From NCBI GenBank assembly GCA_029961685.1, contig JARWKL010000006.1, positions 12,530,748-12,594,747 on the forward strand: a stretch of DNA of 64,000 nt. Reading direction: 5' to 3'. Below are positions 47,046 through 60,000 of the stretch, piece by piece. Within the stretch, counting starts at the first letter, position 1, and each line of letters starts with the position of its first letter. Under the pieces are notes generated by a model, which ran no database searches, was not told the DNA's origin, and saw only the letters and a list, made by a program, of their open reading frames with translations. Made by a program: the position numbers and the translations under genes. This DNA is from Aristolochia californica (Eukaryota; Streptophyta; Magnoliopsida; Piperales; Aristolochiaceae).

Positions 47046-50000
47046 GGAGTGCGGGGCCTTTTTAACTGAGCGTTGACTCCCAAACCATAAGTCATTTCTA
47101 GCAAAAATTATAGTCGTTACACGTCATTAATCGGTCAAAAAATTTACAATGATCTATGATTCTTAGGTCCGCTTTTTGTAAAATAGGCAACATGTGGTTG
47201 TTTGGCTCTGGTAAATATCCCACCGCACGTTAACTTGAGAATTTAATTTTTTCTGCTCCTTGAAATGTTTCGATCATTAGGACATTTTCTTCTTTATCAT
47301 GTTTCAAGCATGCATATCCACATTTAAAACATGTTAGGATCAATTAGAATTCTCTTTCTTATAAAATTCTAGCAAGCTATTCGGGGTTAAACTTGTGGCA
47401 TTTACCATAGATAGATAAATAAACTTTGGTGTTCATTTTTAGAGCGTTAAATAATTTTGTTCACTTACATTTATTATAGTTTTCAATTTTTTGCAGCATA
47501 AACTTTAAAATTTTCATTTTGTTGTGAACTATTTTCCTTATCATTTTGTTTAATAGAAAAAATGGGAAAGTGAAAACTCAAGTTTGGATTTGAAAATAAA
47601 ATTCAACTTCCAAAATGGAAATTCACAAATGCTGAGTGAGATAATTCCAAAAAGAATCTGTGATTTTTAAGGATTGTAAAATATTTTTGTTTTTTATATA
47701 TTAGGTTTTGCAATCTTCAAAAAAGGGGGCGAGGCTTTTTTAACTGAGTGTTGACTCGATAACCAGAAGTCATGTCTAACAAAAATTATAGCCGTTACTC
47801 ATCATTAATCGATCAAAACATTTCCGATGATCTATGAGTTTTAGGTCCACTTTTAGTAAAATAGGCAAAATGTCGGTTGTTTGGCTCAGGTAAATATCCC
47901 ACCGCACGTTAACTTGAGAAATTAATTTTTTCAACTCCTTGAAATTTTCTTATTATTAGGCCATTTGCATCTTCAACATTTTTCAGGCATACATATCTAC
48001 ATTTAAAACATGTTAGGATCAAGTAGAAATCTCTTTCTTATAAAATTTCATCAAGCTATTAGGGGTAGTACATTGGAATTTCCCAAACATGGATAAAAAA
48101 ACTTTGGTGTTCATTTTTAGTGCATGAAATAATTTTTTTCACTTACATTTTTTATAGTTTTATATTTTTTTCAAACATAAACTCTAAAATTTTCATTTTG
48201 TTATCATCTATTTGCCTTATCTTTTTGTTAATAAGAAAAATGGGAGTGTGAGAACTCAAGTTTGGATTTGAAAAAAAATTGAACATCCAAAATGAAAATG
48301 CACAATTGTTGAGAGAGATAATTCAAAACAGTATCTGTCATTTTTAAAGATTGTAAACGCTTTGATTTTTTATATATTAGGTTTTGCAATTATCGAAAAA
48401 GGGGGGGAGGGGGGGAGGTCTTGCTTTTTTTAACAGAGTGTTGACTCTGAAAGCAAAAGTCATTTCTGACATAAATTATAACCGTTACACATCATTAATC
48501 GATCAAAAAATTTACGATGACCTATGATTGTCAGGTCTATTTTTTGTGATATTGGCAAAAAGTGTTTTGTTTGGCTCTAGTAAATATCCAACCACACGTT
48601 AGCTTGAGAATTTAATTTTTTCTACCCGTTGAAATTTTTGGATCATTAGGCCATTTGTATCTTCAACATGTTTTAGGCATGCATATCCACATCATTTAAA
48701 ACATGATAGGATCAATTAGAAATCTCTTTCTTATAAAATTTCACCAAGCTATTAGGGGTTGTACTAGTGAAAGTTCCCAAACATGGATAACAAAACTTTG
48801 GCTCCATTTTTTGTGTGTGAAATAATTTTCTTCACTTACATTTATTATAGTTTTCAATTTTTTGCATACATAAACTCTAAAATTTTCATTTTGTTGTGAT
48901 CTATTTGCCTTATCTTTTTGTTTACGAGAAAAAAGCGAGAGTGCAAACTCAATTTTGGATTTGAAAAATATTGAACATCCAAAATGGAAATGCACAAATT
49001 CTGAGTGAGATAATTCCAAAAAGTATCTGTGATTTTTAAGGATTTTAAATTCTTTTAGTTTTTTATAGATTAGGTTTTGCAATCATCGAAAAAGGGGGTG
49101 TGACTTATTTTTAACTGAGTGTTGACTCCCAAACCATAAGTCATTTCTGAGAAAAAATATAGCCATTACACATCATTAATCGATCAAAATATTTACAATG
49201 ATCTTTGATTGTCTAGTCCATTTTTTAAAAATAGGCAAAAAGTTAGTTGTTTGGCTCTTATAAACATCCCACCGCACGTTAACTTGAGAATTTAATTTTT
49301 TCTACTCCTTGAAATTTTTGGATCATTTAGTCATTTGCATCTTTAACATGTTTTAGGCATGTATATCCGCATTTAAAACATGTTAGGATCAATTATAAAT
49401 CTCTTTTATATAAAATTCCACCATGGTATTAGAGGTTGAACTAGTGGTATTTCCCAAACATGGATAACCAAACTTTGGTGTTCATTTTTAGTGCGTGAAA
49501 TAATTTTCTTCACTTACATTTGTTATAGTTTTCAATTTTTTGCATGCATAAACTATAAATTTTTTTTTATTATCAATTTGCCTTATCTTTTTTTATGAGA
49601 AAAATAGGAGCGAGAAAACTAAAGTTTGGATTTGAACAAAAATTGACATCCAAAATGGAAATGCACAAATGCTGAGAGAGATAATTCAAAAAAGTATCTA
49701 TGATTTTTAAAGTGTGTAAACTCTTTTAGTTTTTTATATATTAAGTTTTCGAATCATCGAAAAAGTGGGGGCGAGGAATTTTTAATTGAGTGTTAACTCC
49801 CAAAGCACAAGTCATTTCTAAAAGAAATTATAGCCGTTACACATCATTAATAAAAAAAAAACATTTACGATGATCTATGATTGTTAGGTACGCTTTTTGT
49901 AAAATAGGCAAAAAGTAGATTGTTTCGTTCAGGTAAATATCCCACCGCACGTTAACTTGAGAATTTCATTTTTTTGCTCCTTGAAATTTTTGGATCGTTA

Positions 50001-52833
50001 GATCATTTGCATCTTCACCATATTTGAAGCTTGCATATCCACATTTAAAACATGTTAGGATCAATTAGAAATCTCTTTCATATAAAATTCCACCAAGCTA
50101 TTTGGGGTAGTACTAGTGGAATTTCCCAAATATGGATAACAAAACTTGGTGTTAATTTTTAGTGCATTAAATAATTTTCTTCACTTACATTTATTGTAGT
50201 TTTCAATATTTTTCATACATAAACTCTAAAATTTTCATTTTTTGTGATCTATTTTCCTTATCATTTTGTTAAAGAGAAAAATGGGAAAGTCAAAACTCAT
50301 GTTTGGATTTGAAAAAAAATTTTACATGTAAAATGGTAATGCACAAATTTCGAGATATATAATTCAAAAAAGTCTGTGTGATTTTTAAGGATTTTAAAAT
50401 CTTTAAGCTTTTGATATATTAGACTTTTCAATCATCGGAAAAGGGGGACCAAGGCATGTTTCAGGCATGCATATCCACATTTAAGGGATGTTAAGATCAA
50501 TTAGAAATCTCCTTCTTATAAAATTCCACCAAGCTATTAACGGTTTTAAAAAGTGAATTTCCCTGACATGGATAACAAAACTTTGGTGTTCACTTTTAGT
50601 GGGTAAAATAAATTTTTTTAACTACATTTCTTATTGTATCCAATTTTTTGCATTCATAAATTCTAAAATTTTCATTTTGTTGTGATCTATTTGCCTTATC
50701 TTTTTGTTTATGAGAAACATGGGAGGGTGAGAACTGAAGTTTGGATTTGAAAAAAAATTAAACATCCAAAATGGAAATGCTCAAATGCTGAGCGAGATAA
50801 TTCAAAAATGTATCGGTGATTTTTTTGGATTGTAAACTCTTTTTGTTTTTTATATATAAGGTTTTGCAATCATCGAAAAAGGGGGGGCGAGGCATTTTTA
50901 TCTGAGTGTTGACTCCATAACCATAAGTCATTTCAAACAACAATTATAGCCGTTACACATCATTAATCAATCAAAACATGTACGATGATCTATGATTGTT
51001 AGGTCCACTTTTTGAATAAGAGGCAAAAAATGGGTTGTTTGAGTCTGGTAAATATCCCACTGCACATTAACTTGAGAATTTAATTTTTTCTTCTCGCAAT
51101 TTTCAGATCATTTGGTCATTTGCATCTTCAACATGTTTCAGGCATGCATATCCACATTTAAAACATGTTAGGATCAATTAGTAATCTCTTTTTTATAAAA
51201 TTCCACCAAGCTATTAGGGGTTGTACTAATGGAATTTCCCAAACATGGATAACAAACCTTTGGTGTTCATTTTTTGTGCGTGAAATAATTTTCTTCACTT
51301 ACATTTGTTATAGTTTCCATTTTTTTGCGTACATAAACTCTAAAATTTTCATTTTGTAGTAATGTATTTGCGTTGTCTTTTTGTTTACGAGAAAAATAGG
51401 AGAGTAAAAACTCAAATTTGGATTTGAAAAAAAACTAAACATCCAAAATGGTAATGCACAAATGCCTAAAGAGATAATTCCAAAAAGTATCTGTGATTTT
51501 TAAGGATTTTAAACTCTTATGTAAGTCATTTCTAAAAAACAATTATAGTCGTTACACATTATTAATTGATCAAAATATTTACAATGATCTATGATTGTTA
51601 GGTCCACTTTTTGTAATATAAGCAAAAAGTAGGTTGTTTGGCTCTGGTAAATATCCCACCGCACATGAACTTGAGAATTTAATTTTTTTCTACTCCTTGA
51701 AAGTTTCAGATCATTAGGTCATTGCATCTTCAACATGTTTCAGGCATGCATATCCACATTTAAAACATGTTAGGATCAATTAGAAATTTCTTTCTTATAA
51801 AATTCCACCAAGCTATTAGGGGTTGTAGTAGAGGAATTTCCAAAACATGGATAACAAAATTTTTTTTTTCATTTTTTGTGCGTGAAATAATTTTCTTCAC
51901 TAATATTTGTTATAGTTTTAAATTTTTTGGATACATATACCCTAAAATTTTAATTTTGTTGTGATCTATTTGCCTGACATTTTTGTATACAAGAAAAATG
52001 GGAGAGTCAAAATGCAAGTTTGGATTTGAAAAAGAATTTAACATCCAAAATAGAAAGGTAAAAATGCTAAGAGAGATAATTCCAAAAAGTATCTGTAATT
52101 TTTAAGGATTGTAAACTCTTTTGGTTTTTTATATATTCGGTTTTGCAATCATCAGAAAAGGGGGAGCCATGCCTTTTTAATTGAGTGTTGAATCCAAAAT
52201 CATAAGTCATTTCTAACAAAAATTATAGCTTTTACACATCTTCAATTGATCAAAACATTTATGATGATATATGATTGTTAGGTCCGATTTTTGTAAAATA
52301 GGCAAAAAGTGGGTTGTTTGTCGCTAGTAAATATCCCACCGCACGTTAACTTGAGAATTTAATTTTTTCTACTCCTTGGAATTTTTGGATAATTATGTCA
52401 TTTGCATCTTCATCATGTTTCAGGCATGCATATCAACATTTAAAACATGTAAGGATCAATTAGAAATCTCTTTCTTATTAAATTCCACAAGCTATTATGA
52501 GCTTTACTAGTGGAATTTTGCAAACATGGATAACAAAACTTTTGTGTTCATTTTTAGGGCGTGAAATAATTTTCTTATAGTTTACAATTTTTTGCATACA
52601 TAAACACTAAAATTTTTATTTTGTTGTGATCTATTTGCCTTATCTTTTTGTTTACGAAAAAAATGGGAGAGTGAAAACTCCAGTTTGGATTTGAAAAAAA
52701 ATTGAACATCCAAAGTGGAAATGCACAAATACAGAGAGAGTTAATTCTAAAAAGTATCTGTGATTTTTAAGGATTGTAAACTATGTTAGTTTTTTTATAT
52801 ATAAGGTTTTTAAATCATCGAACAAGGCGGGGA

Positions 52834-52853
52834 GGGGGGGGGGGGGGGGGGGG
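52834..52853 (+). repeat. Expanded G tract, 20 G (copy B)
   Basis: Same length and flanks as 45623-45642. Confidence 0.9.
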
Positions 52854-54206
52854 AGGCATTTTTAACTGTGTTTTTACTCCCAAACAAAAAGTCATTTCTA
52901 AAAACAAATTATAGCCATTACAAATCATTAATTGATCAAAACATTTACGATGATCTATGATTGTTAGGTCCATTTTTTATAAAATAGGCAAAAAGTGGTT
53001 GATTGGCTCTGGTAAATATCCCACCGTAGATTAACTTGACAATTTAATTTTTACTCCTTGAAATTTTAGGATCAGTAGGTTATTTGCATCTTTAACATGT
53101 TTCAGGCGTGCATATCCACATTTAAAACAAGTGAGGATCAATTAGAAATCTCTTTCTTATAAAATTCCTCCAAGCTATTAGGGGTTGTACTAGTGGAATT
53201 TCCCAAACATGGATAACAAAACTTTGGTGTTCATTTTTAGTGCGTGAAATAATTTTCTTCACTTACATTTATTATAGTTTCAGATTTTTTGCATACATAA
53301 ACTCCAAAATTTTCATTTTTTTGTGATCTATTTGCCTTATCTTTTTTTTACGACAAAAATGAAACAGTGAAAACTCAAGTTTGGATTTGAAAAAAAATTG
53401 CACATCCAAAATGGAAATGCACAAATGCTGAGAGAGCTAATTCAAAAAAGTTTTGGTGATTTTGAAGGATTTTAAACTATTTTAGTTTTTTATATATTAC
53501 GTTTTGCAATCATCGGAAAAAGGGTGGTGAGGCATTTTTAACTGAGTGTTCACTCCCAAACTATAAGTCAATTCTAACAAAAATTATAGTCATTACACAT
53601 CATTAATCGATCAAAACATTTATGATGATTTATGAATTTTAGGTCCGCATTTTGTAACATAGGCAAAAAGTGGGTTGTTTGGCTCTCGTAAATATCTCAC
53701 CTCACGTTAACTTGAGAATTTAGTTTTTTTTAGTCCTTGAAAATTTTGGATCATTAGGTAATTTTATTTTTCAACATATTTCAGGCATGCATGTCCACAT
53801 TTAAAACATGCTAGGATCAATTAGAAATCTCTTTCTTATAAAATTCCACCAATCTATTAGGGGTTGTACTAGTGGAATTTTCCTAACATGGATAACAAAC
53901 CTTTGGTGTTCATTTTTAGTGCGTGAAATAATTTTCTTCACTTACATTTATTACAGTTTTTCAATTTTTTTCATACATAAACTCTACAATTTTCATTTTG
54001 TGGTGATCTTTTTGCGTTATCTTTTGGTTTACGAGAAAAATGAAAGGGTTAAAACTCAAGTTTGGATTTGGAAAAAAAATTGAACATCCAAAATAGAAAT
54101 TCACAAATGCTGGCAGAGATAATTCCAAAAAGTTTCTGCAATTTTAAAGAATTGTAAACTCTTTTATTTTTTTATATATTAGGTTTTACAATCATCAAAA
54201 AAGTGA

Positions 54207-54232
54207 GGGGGGGGGGGGGGGGGGGGGGGGGG
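54207..54232 (+). repeat. Expanded G tract, 26 G (copy B)
   Basis: G26 after AAAAGTGA, followed by TGGTGGAGTGCAAGG. In copy A the same place has A interruptions, G41 and TGGAGTGCGGGG. Confidence 0.9.
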
Positions 54233-54753
54233 TGGTGGAGTGCAAGGCCTTTTTAACTGAGCGTTGACTCCCAAACCATAAGTCATTTCTAGCAAAAATT
54301 ATAGTCGTTACACGTCATTAATCGATCAAAAAATTTACAATGATCTATGATTCTTAGGTCCGCTTTTTGTAAAATAGGCAACATGTGGTTGTTTGGCTCT
54401 GGTAAATATCCCATCGCACGTTAACTTTAGAAGTTAATTTTTTCTACTCCTAAAACTTTTTGGATCATTAGGTCATTTGCATCTTCAACATGTTTCAGGC
54501 ATGCATATCCACATTTAAAACATGTTAGGATCAATTAGAAATCTCTTTCTTATAAAATTCCACCAAGCTATTTGGGGTTGTACAAGTGGAATTTCCCAAA
54601 CATGGATAACAAACCTTTGGTGTTCATTTTTAGTGCGTGAAATAATTTTTTTCACTTACATTTATTATAGTTTTCAATTTTTTTTTCATACATAAACTCT
54701 AAAGTTCTTATTTTGTTGTGACTTATTTGCCTTATCTTATTGTTTACGAGAAA

Positions 54754-54796
54754 AATGGGAGAGTGAAAACTCAAGATGGGAGAGTGAAAACTTAAG
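54754..54796 (+). repeat. 21-bp tandem duplication in a monomer
   Basis: ATGGGAGAGTGAAAACTCAAG at 54755 is followed by the same phrase (with CTTAAG) at 54776. Confidence 0.88.
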
Positions 54797-55607
54797 TTTG
54801 GAGTTGAAAAAAAATTAAAACTTCCAAAATGGAAATGCACAAATGTTGATAGAGATAATTTCAAAAGTATCTGTGATTTTTAAGGATTGTAAACTCTTTT
54901 AGTTTTTTATATATTAGGTTTTGAAATCATCGAAAAAGGGGGCAGCAAGGCATATTTAATTGAGTGTTGACTCCCAAACCATAAGTCATTTTTAACAAAA
55001 ATTAATGCTGTTACACATCATTAATCGATTAAAATATTTACGATGACCTATGATTGTTAGGTCCGCTTTTTGTAAAATTCGCAAAAAGTGGGTTGTTGGG
55101 CTCTGGTTAATATCCCAGAGCACGTTAACTTGACAATTTATTTTTTTCTACTCTTTGAAATTTTTGGATCATTAGGTAATTTGCATCTTCAACATGTTTT
55201 AGGCATGCATATCCACATTTGAAACATGTTTGGATCAATTAGAAATCTCTTTCTTATGAAATTTAACCAAGCTATTAGTGGTTTTACTAGTGGAATTTTG
55301 CGAAACTTGGATAACAAAACTTTGGTGTTCATTTTTAGTGCGTGAAATAATTTTCTTCAAATAGTTTTCAATTTTTTGCATACATAAACTCTAAAATTTT
55401 CATTTTTTTGTGATCTATTTGCCTTATCTTTTTTTTCAGAGAAAAATGGGAAAGTGAAAACTCATGTTTGGATTTGAAAAAAAATTGAACATCGAAAATG
55501 GCAATGCACAAATGCTGAGAGAGATAATTCCAAAAAGTATCTGTAATTTTTAAGGATTTTAAACTCTTTTAGTTTTTTATATATTGGGTTTTGCAATCAT
55601 CAAAAGA

Positions 55608-55621
55608 GGGGGGGGGGGGGG
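55608..55621 (+). repeat. G tract, 14 G
   Basis: G14, 382 bp after the anchor at 55226. Confidence 0.88.
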
Positions 55622-56283
55622 AGACTTTTTTATCTGAGTGTAACCATAAGTGATTTCTAACAAAAAGTTAAACCGTTACACATCATTAATCGATCAAAAC
55701 ATTTGTGAGGATCTGAGACTGTTAGGTCCGCTTTTTGTAAAATAGGCAAAAAGTGGGTTGTTTGGCGCAGGTAAATATCCCACCGCACGAGAACTTGAGA
55801 ATTAAATTTTATCTACTCAAAATTTTTGCATCATTGGGTCATTTGCATCATCAACATGTTTCCGGCATGCATATCCCCCACATTTAAAGCATGTTAGGAT
55901 CAATTAGAAATCTCTTTCTTATAAATTTCCACGAAGTCATTGGGGGTTGTACTTGTGGACTTTCTCAAACATGGATAACAAAAGTTTGGTGTTCATTTTT
56001 AGTGCGTGAAATTATTTTATTCACTTACCTTTATTATAATTTAAATTTTTTTGCATACATAAACTCTAAAATTTCATTTGGTTGTGATCTATTTGCCTGA
56101 TCCTTTTGTTTACAAGAAAAAAGGGAAAGTGAAAATACAAGTTTGGATTTGAAAAAAATTGAACATCCAAATTGGAATGCACAAATGCTGAGAGAGATAA
56201 TTCCAAAATGTATCTGCGACTTTTAAGGACTGTAAAGTCTTTTAGTTTTTTATATATTGGGTTTAGCAATATCGGAAGAGGCG

Positions 56284-56284
<1 letters not shown>

Positions 56285-56319
<35 letters not shown>
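56285..56319 (+). repeat. Expanded G tract, 35 G
   Basis: G35 preceded by GAGGCGC, 394 bp after the anchor at 55891. Confidence 0.9.
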
Positions 56320-56320
<1 letters not shown>

Positions 56321-56989
56321 AGAGACATTTTTAACTGAGTGTTGACTCCCAAACCATAATTAATTTCTAACAAACATTACAGCCGTTACACATCATTAAT
56401 CAATCAAAACATTTACGATGATCTATGAATGTTAGGTCCACTTTTTGTAAAAAAGTCAAAAAGTGGGTTGTTTGGCTCTTGAAAATATCCCACCACACGT
56501 TAACTTGAGAATTTATTTTTTTCTACTCGGAATTTTTGGATCATTAGGTCATTTGCATCTTCAACATGTTTCAGACATGCATATCCACCACATTTAAAAT
56601 AGGTTAGGATCAAATAGAAATCTCTTTCTTATAAAATTCCACCAAGCTATTAGGAGATGTATTAGTGGAATTTCCCAAACATGGATAACAAAACTTTGGT
56701 GTTAATTTTACTGGGTGAAATAGTTTTCTTCACTTACATTCATTATTGTTTTCAATTTTTTGCATACATAAACTCTAAAATTTTCATTTTGTTGTGATCT
56801 CTTTGCCTTTTCTTTTTGTTTACGAGAAAAATGACAGAGTGAAAACTCAAGTTTGGATTTGAAAAAAATTGAACATCCAAAATGGAAATGAACAAATTCT
56901 GAGAGAGATAATTCCAAAAAGTATCTGTTATTTTTAAGGAAATTAAACTCTTTTAGTTTTTTATATATTGGGTTTTGTAATCATTGGAA

Positions 56990-57015
56990 GGGGGGGGGGG
57001 GGGGGGGGGGGGGGG
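56990..57015 (+). repeat. Expanded G tract, 26 G
   Basis: G26, 389 bp after the anchor at 56601, followed by AGGCATTTTT. Confidence 0.9.
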
Positions 57016-60000
57016 AGGCATTTTTAACTGAGTGTTGACTCCCAAACCATAAGTCATTTTTAACGAAAATTATAGCTGTTACACATCATTAATCAATCAA
57101 AATATTTACCATGATCTATGATTGTTAGGACCGCTTTTCGTAAAATAGGCAAAAAGTGGGTTGTTTGGCTCTAGTAAATATCCCACCGCTCGTTAACTTG
57201 AGAAATTAATTTTTCTACTCGAAAATTTTGGATCATTAGGTCATTTGCTTCTTCAACACGTTTTAGGCATGCATATCCAGCACATTAAAAACTTGTTAGG
57301 GTTCAATTAGAAATCTCTTTCTTATAAAATTCCACCAAGCTATTAGGAGTTGTACTTGTGGAATTCCTCAAACATGGATAACAAAACTTTGGTGTTCATT
57401 TTTAGTGCGTGATATAATTTTCTTCACTTACATTTATTATATCTATTGATTTTTTGCATACATAAACTATAAAATTTTCATTTTTTTTATCTATTTGCCT
57501 TTTCTTTTTGTTTACGAGAAAAAAGGGAGAGTGAAAAATCAAGTCTGGATTTGAAAAAAAATTGAACATCCAAAATGAATATGCACAAATTCTGAGAGAG
57601 ATAATTCCAAAAAGTATCTATGATTTTTAAGGATTGTAACTCTTTTAGTTTTTTATATATAGGGTTTTGCTATAATTGGAAGAGGGGGGACGAGACATTT
57701 TTAAATGAGTGTTGACTCCCTAACCATAAGTCATTTCTAACAAAAATTATAGCCATTACACATCATTAATCAATCAAAACATTTATGATGATCTATGATT
57801 GTTAGGTCTGCCTATTGTAAAATAGGCAAAAAAGTGTGTTGTTTGGCTCTTGTAAATATCCCACCGCACGTTAACTTGAGAATTTAATTTTTTCTACTCC
57901 ATGAAATTTTTGGATCATTAGGTCATTTGCATCTTCAACATGTTTTAGGCATGCATATCCACCACATTTAAAACATGTTAGGATCAATTAGAAATTTTTA
58001 TCTTATAAAATTCTACCAAACTATTAGGGGTTGTACAAGTGGAATTTCCAAAACATGGATAACAAAACTATGGTGTTCATTTTTACTGTGTGAGATAATT
58101 TTCTTCACTTACATTTATTATAGTTTTCAATTTTTTGTTAACATAAACTCTAATTTTTTTATTTTTTTGTGATCTATTTGCCTTATCTTTTTATTTACGA
58201 GAAAAATGGGAGAGTGAAAACTCAAGTTTGGATTTGAAAAAAAATTGAACATCCAAAATGGAAATGCAAAAATGCTGAGAGAGATAATTCCAAAAGGTAT
58301 CTGTCATTTTTAAGGATTGTAAACTCTTTTAGTTTTTTATATATTGGGTTTTGCAATCATCGGAAGAGGGGGCGAGGCATTTTTAACTCAGTGTTGACTC
58401 CCTAACAATAAGTCATTTCCAACAAAAATTTTAGACGTTACACATCATTAATCAATCAAAACATTTATGATAATCAACGATTGGTTGGTCCGCTTTTTTA
58501 TAAAATTGGCAAAAAGTGGTTGTTTGACTTAGGTAAATATCCCATCGCGCGTTAACTTGAGAATTTAAATTTTTTTACTCCTTGACATTTTTGGATCATT
58601 AGGTCATTTGAATGTTCAACATGTTTCATGCATGCATATCCACCACATTTAAAATATGTTAGGATCAATTAGAAATCTCTTTCTTATAAAGTTCCACGAA
58701 GTGATTAGGGGTTGTACTAGTGGAATTTCCCAAACAAGGATAACAATACTTTGGTGTTCATTTTTAGTGCATGAAATAATTTTCTTCTCTGAAATTTATT
58801 ATATTTTTCAAATTTTTACAAACATAAAATCTAAAATTTTCATTTTGTAGTGATCTATTCGCCTTTTCTTTTTGTTTTAGAGAAAAATGGGAAGGTGAAA
58901 ATTCAAGTTTGGATTTGAAAAAAAAATTGAACATCCAAAATGGAAATGCACTAATGCTGAGATAGATAATTCTAAAAAGTATCTATGATTTTTAAGGATT
59001 GTAAAATTTTTTAGTTTTTCATAAATTAGGTTTTGTAATCATCAGAAGAGGGGGGCGAGGCATTTTTAACTGAGTGTTGACTCCCAAACCATAAGTTATT
59101 TCTAACAAAAATTATAGCCGATACACATCATTTATCGATCAAAACATTTACAATGATTTAAGATTGTTAGGTCCAATTTTTGTAAAATAGGCAAAAAGTG
59201 GGTTGTTTGGCTCTGGAAAAATATCCCACCGCACGTTAACTTGAGAATTTAATTTTTTCTACTCATTGAAAATTTTGGATCATTAGGTCATTTACGTCTT
59301 CAACATGTTTTACGCATGCATATCCACCACATTTAAAACATGTAAGGATCAATTAGAAATCTCTTTCTTATAAAGTTCCATTAAGTTAATAGAGGTTGTT
59401 CTACTGGAATTTTCCAAACATGGATAACAAAACTTTAGTGGTCATTTTTAGTGCTTGAAATAATTTTCTTCACTTACATTTGTTATAGGTTTCAATTTTT
59501 TTCATACATAAACTTGAAAATTTTCATTTTGTTGTGATCTATTTGCCTGATCTTTTTGTTTATGTGAAAAATGGGAGAGTGAAAACTCAAGTTTCGATTT
59601 GAAAAAAAATTCAACATGCAAAATGAAATGCAAAAATTCTGAGAGAGATAACTCCATAAAGTATATGTGATTTTTAACGATTGTAAACTCTTTTAGTATT
59701 TTTTATATATGAATTTTGCTATCATCGGAAGAGGGGGGATGAGGGATTTTTAACTGAGTGTTGACTCCCTAACCATAAGTCATTTCTAACAAAAATTATA
59801 GCCGCTACCCTTCATTAATCGATCAAAACATTTACGATGATCTACATTTGTTAGGTCCAACTTTTGTAAAATAGGCTAAAAGTGTATTGTTTGGCTTTGG
59901 TAAATATCCCACCACACGTTAACTTGAGAATTTAATTTTTTCTACTCCTTGAAATTTTTGGATCATTAGGTCATTTGAATCTTCAACATGTTTCTGGCAT

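Larger units (their letters stand above)
40001..47212 (+). repeat. 7.2-kb higher-order satellite unit, copy A (11 monomers)
   Basis: Eleven monomers with anchors near 40121, 40799, 41492, 42169, 42841, 43277, 43954, 44556, 45236, 45918 and 46597. The whole block is repeated directly in copy B at an offset of 7210-7211 bp for most of its length. The individual monomers are clearly divergent from one another. The shortened monomer at about 43.24 kb and the indel-bearing monomer at about 44.31 kb recur in copy B, so the block was copied as a unit. Both edges fall inside the widely shared GGTAAATATCCCACCGCAC phrase, as expected if unequal exchange between two monomers produced the duplication. 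Edges are uncertain by about 20 bp. Confidence 0.93.
47213..54410 (+). repeat. 7.2-kb higher-order satellite unit, copy B (11 monomers)
   Basis: Direct tandem copy of the preceding block. Anchors are near 47331, 48010, 48703, 49380, 50052, 50488, 51165, 51767, 52447, 53129 and 53808. By eye I find about 24-26 single-base differences from copy A, one 1-bp indel (extra A near 47560), and a shorter G tract near 54.2 kb that reduces the offset from 7211 to 7191. Similarity ends after GGTAAATATCCCA at about 54410, where the next monomer has its own variants (TCGCACGTTAACTTTAGAAG). Confidence 0.93.
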
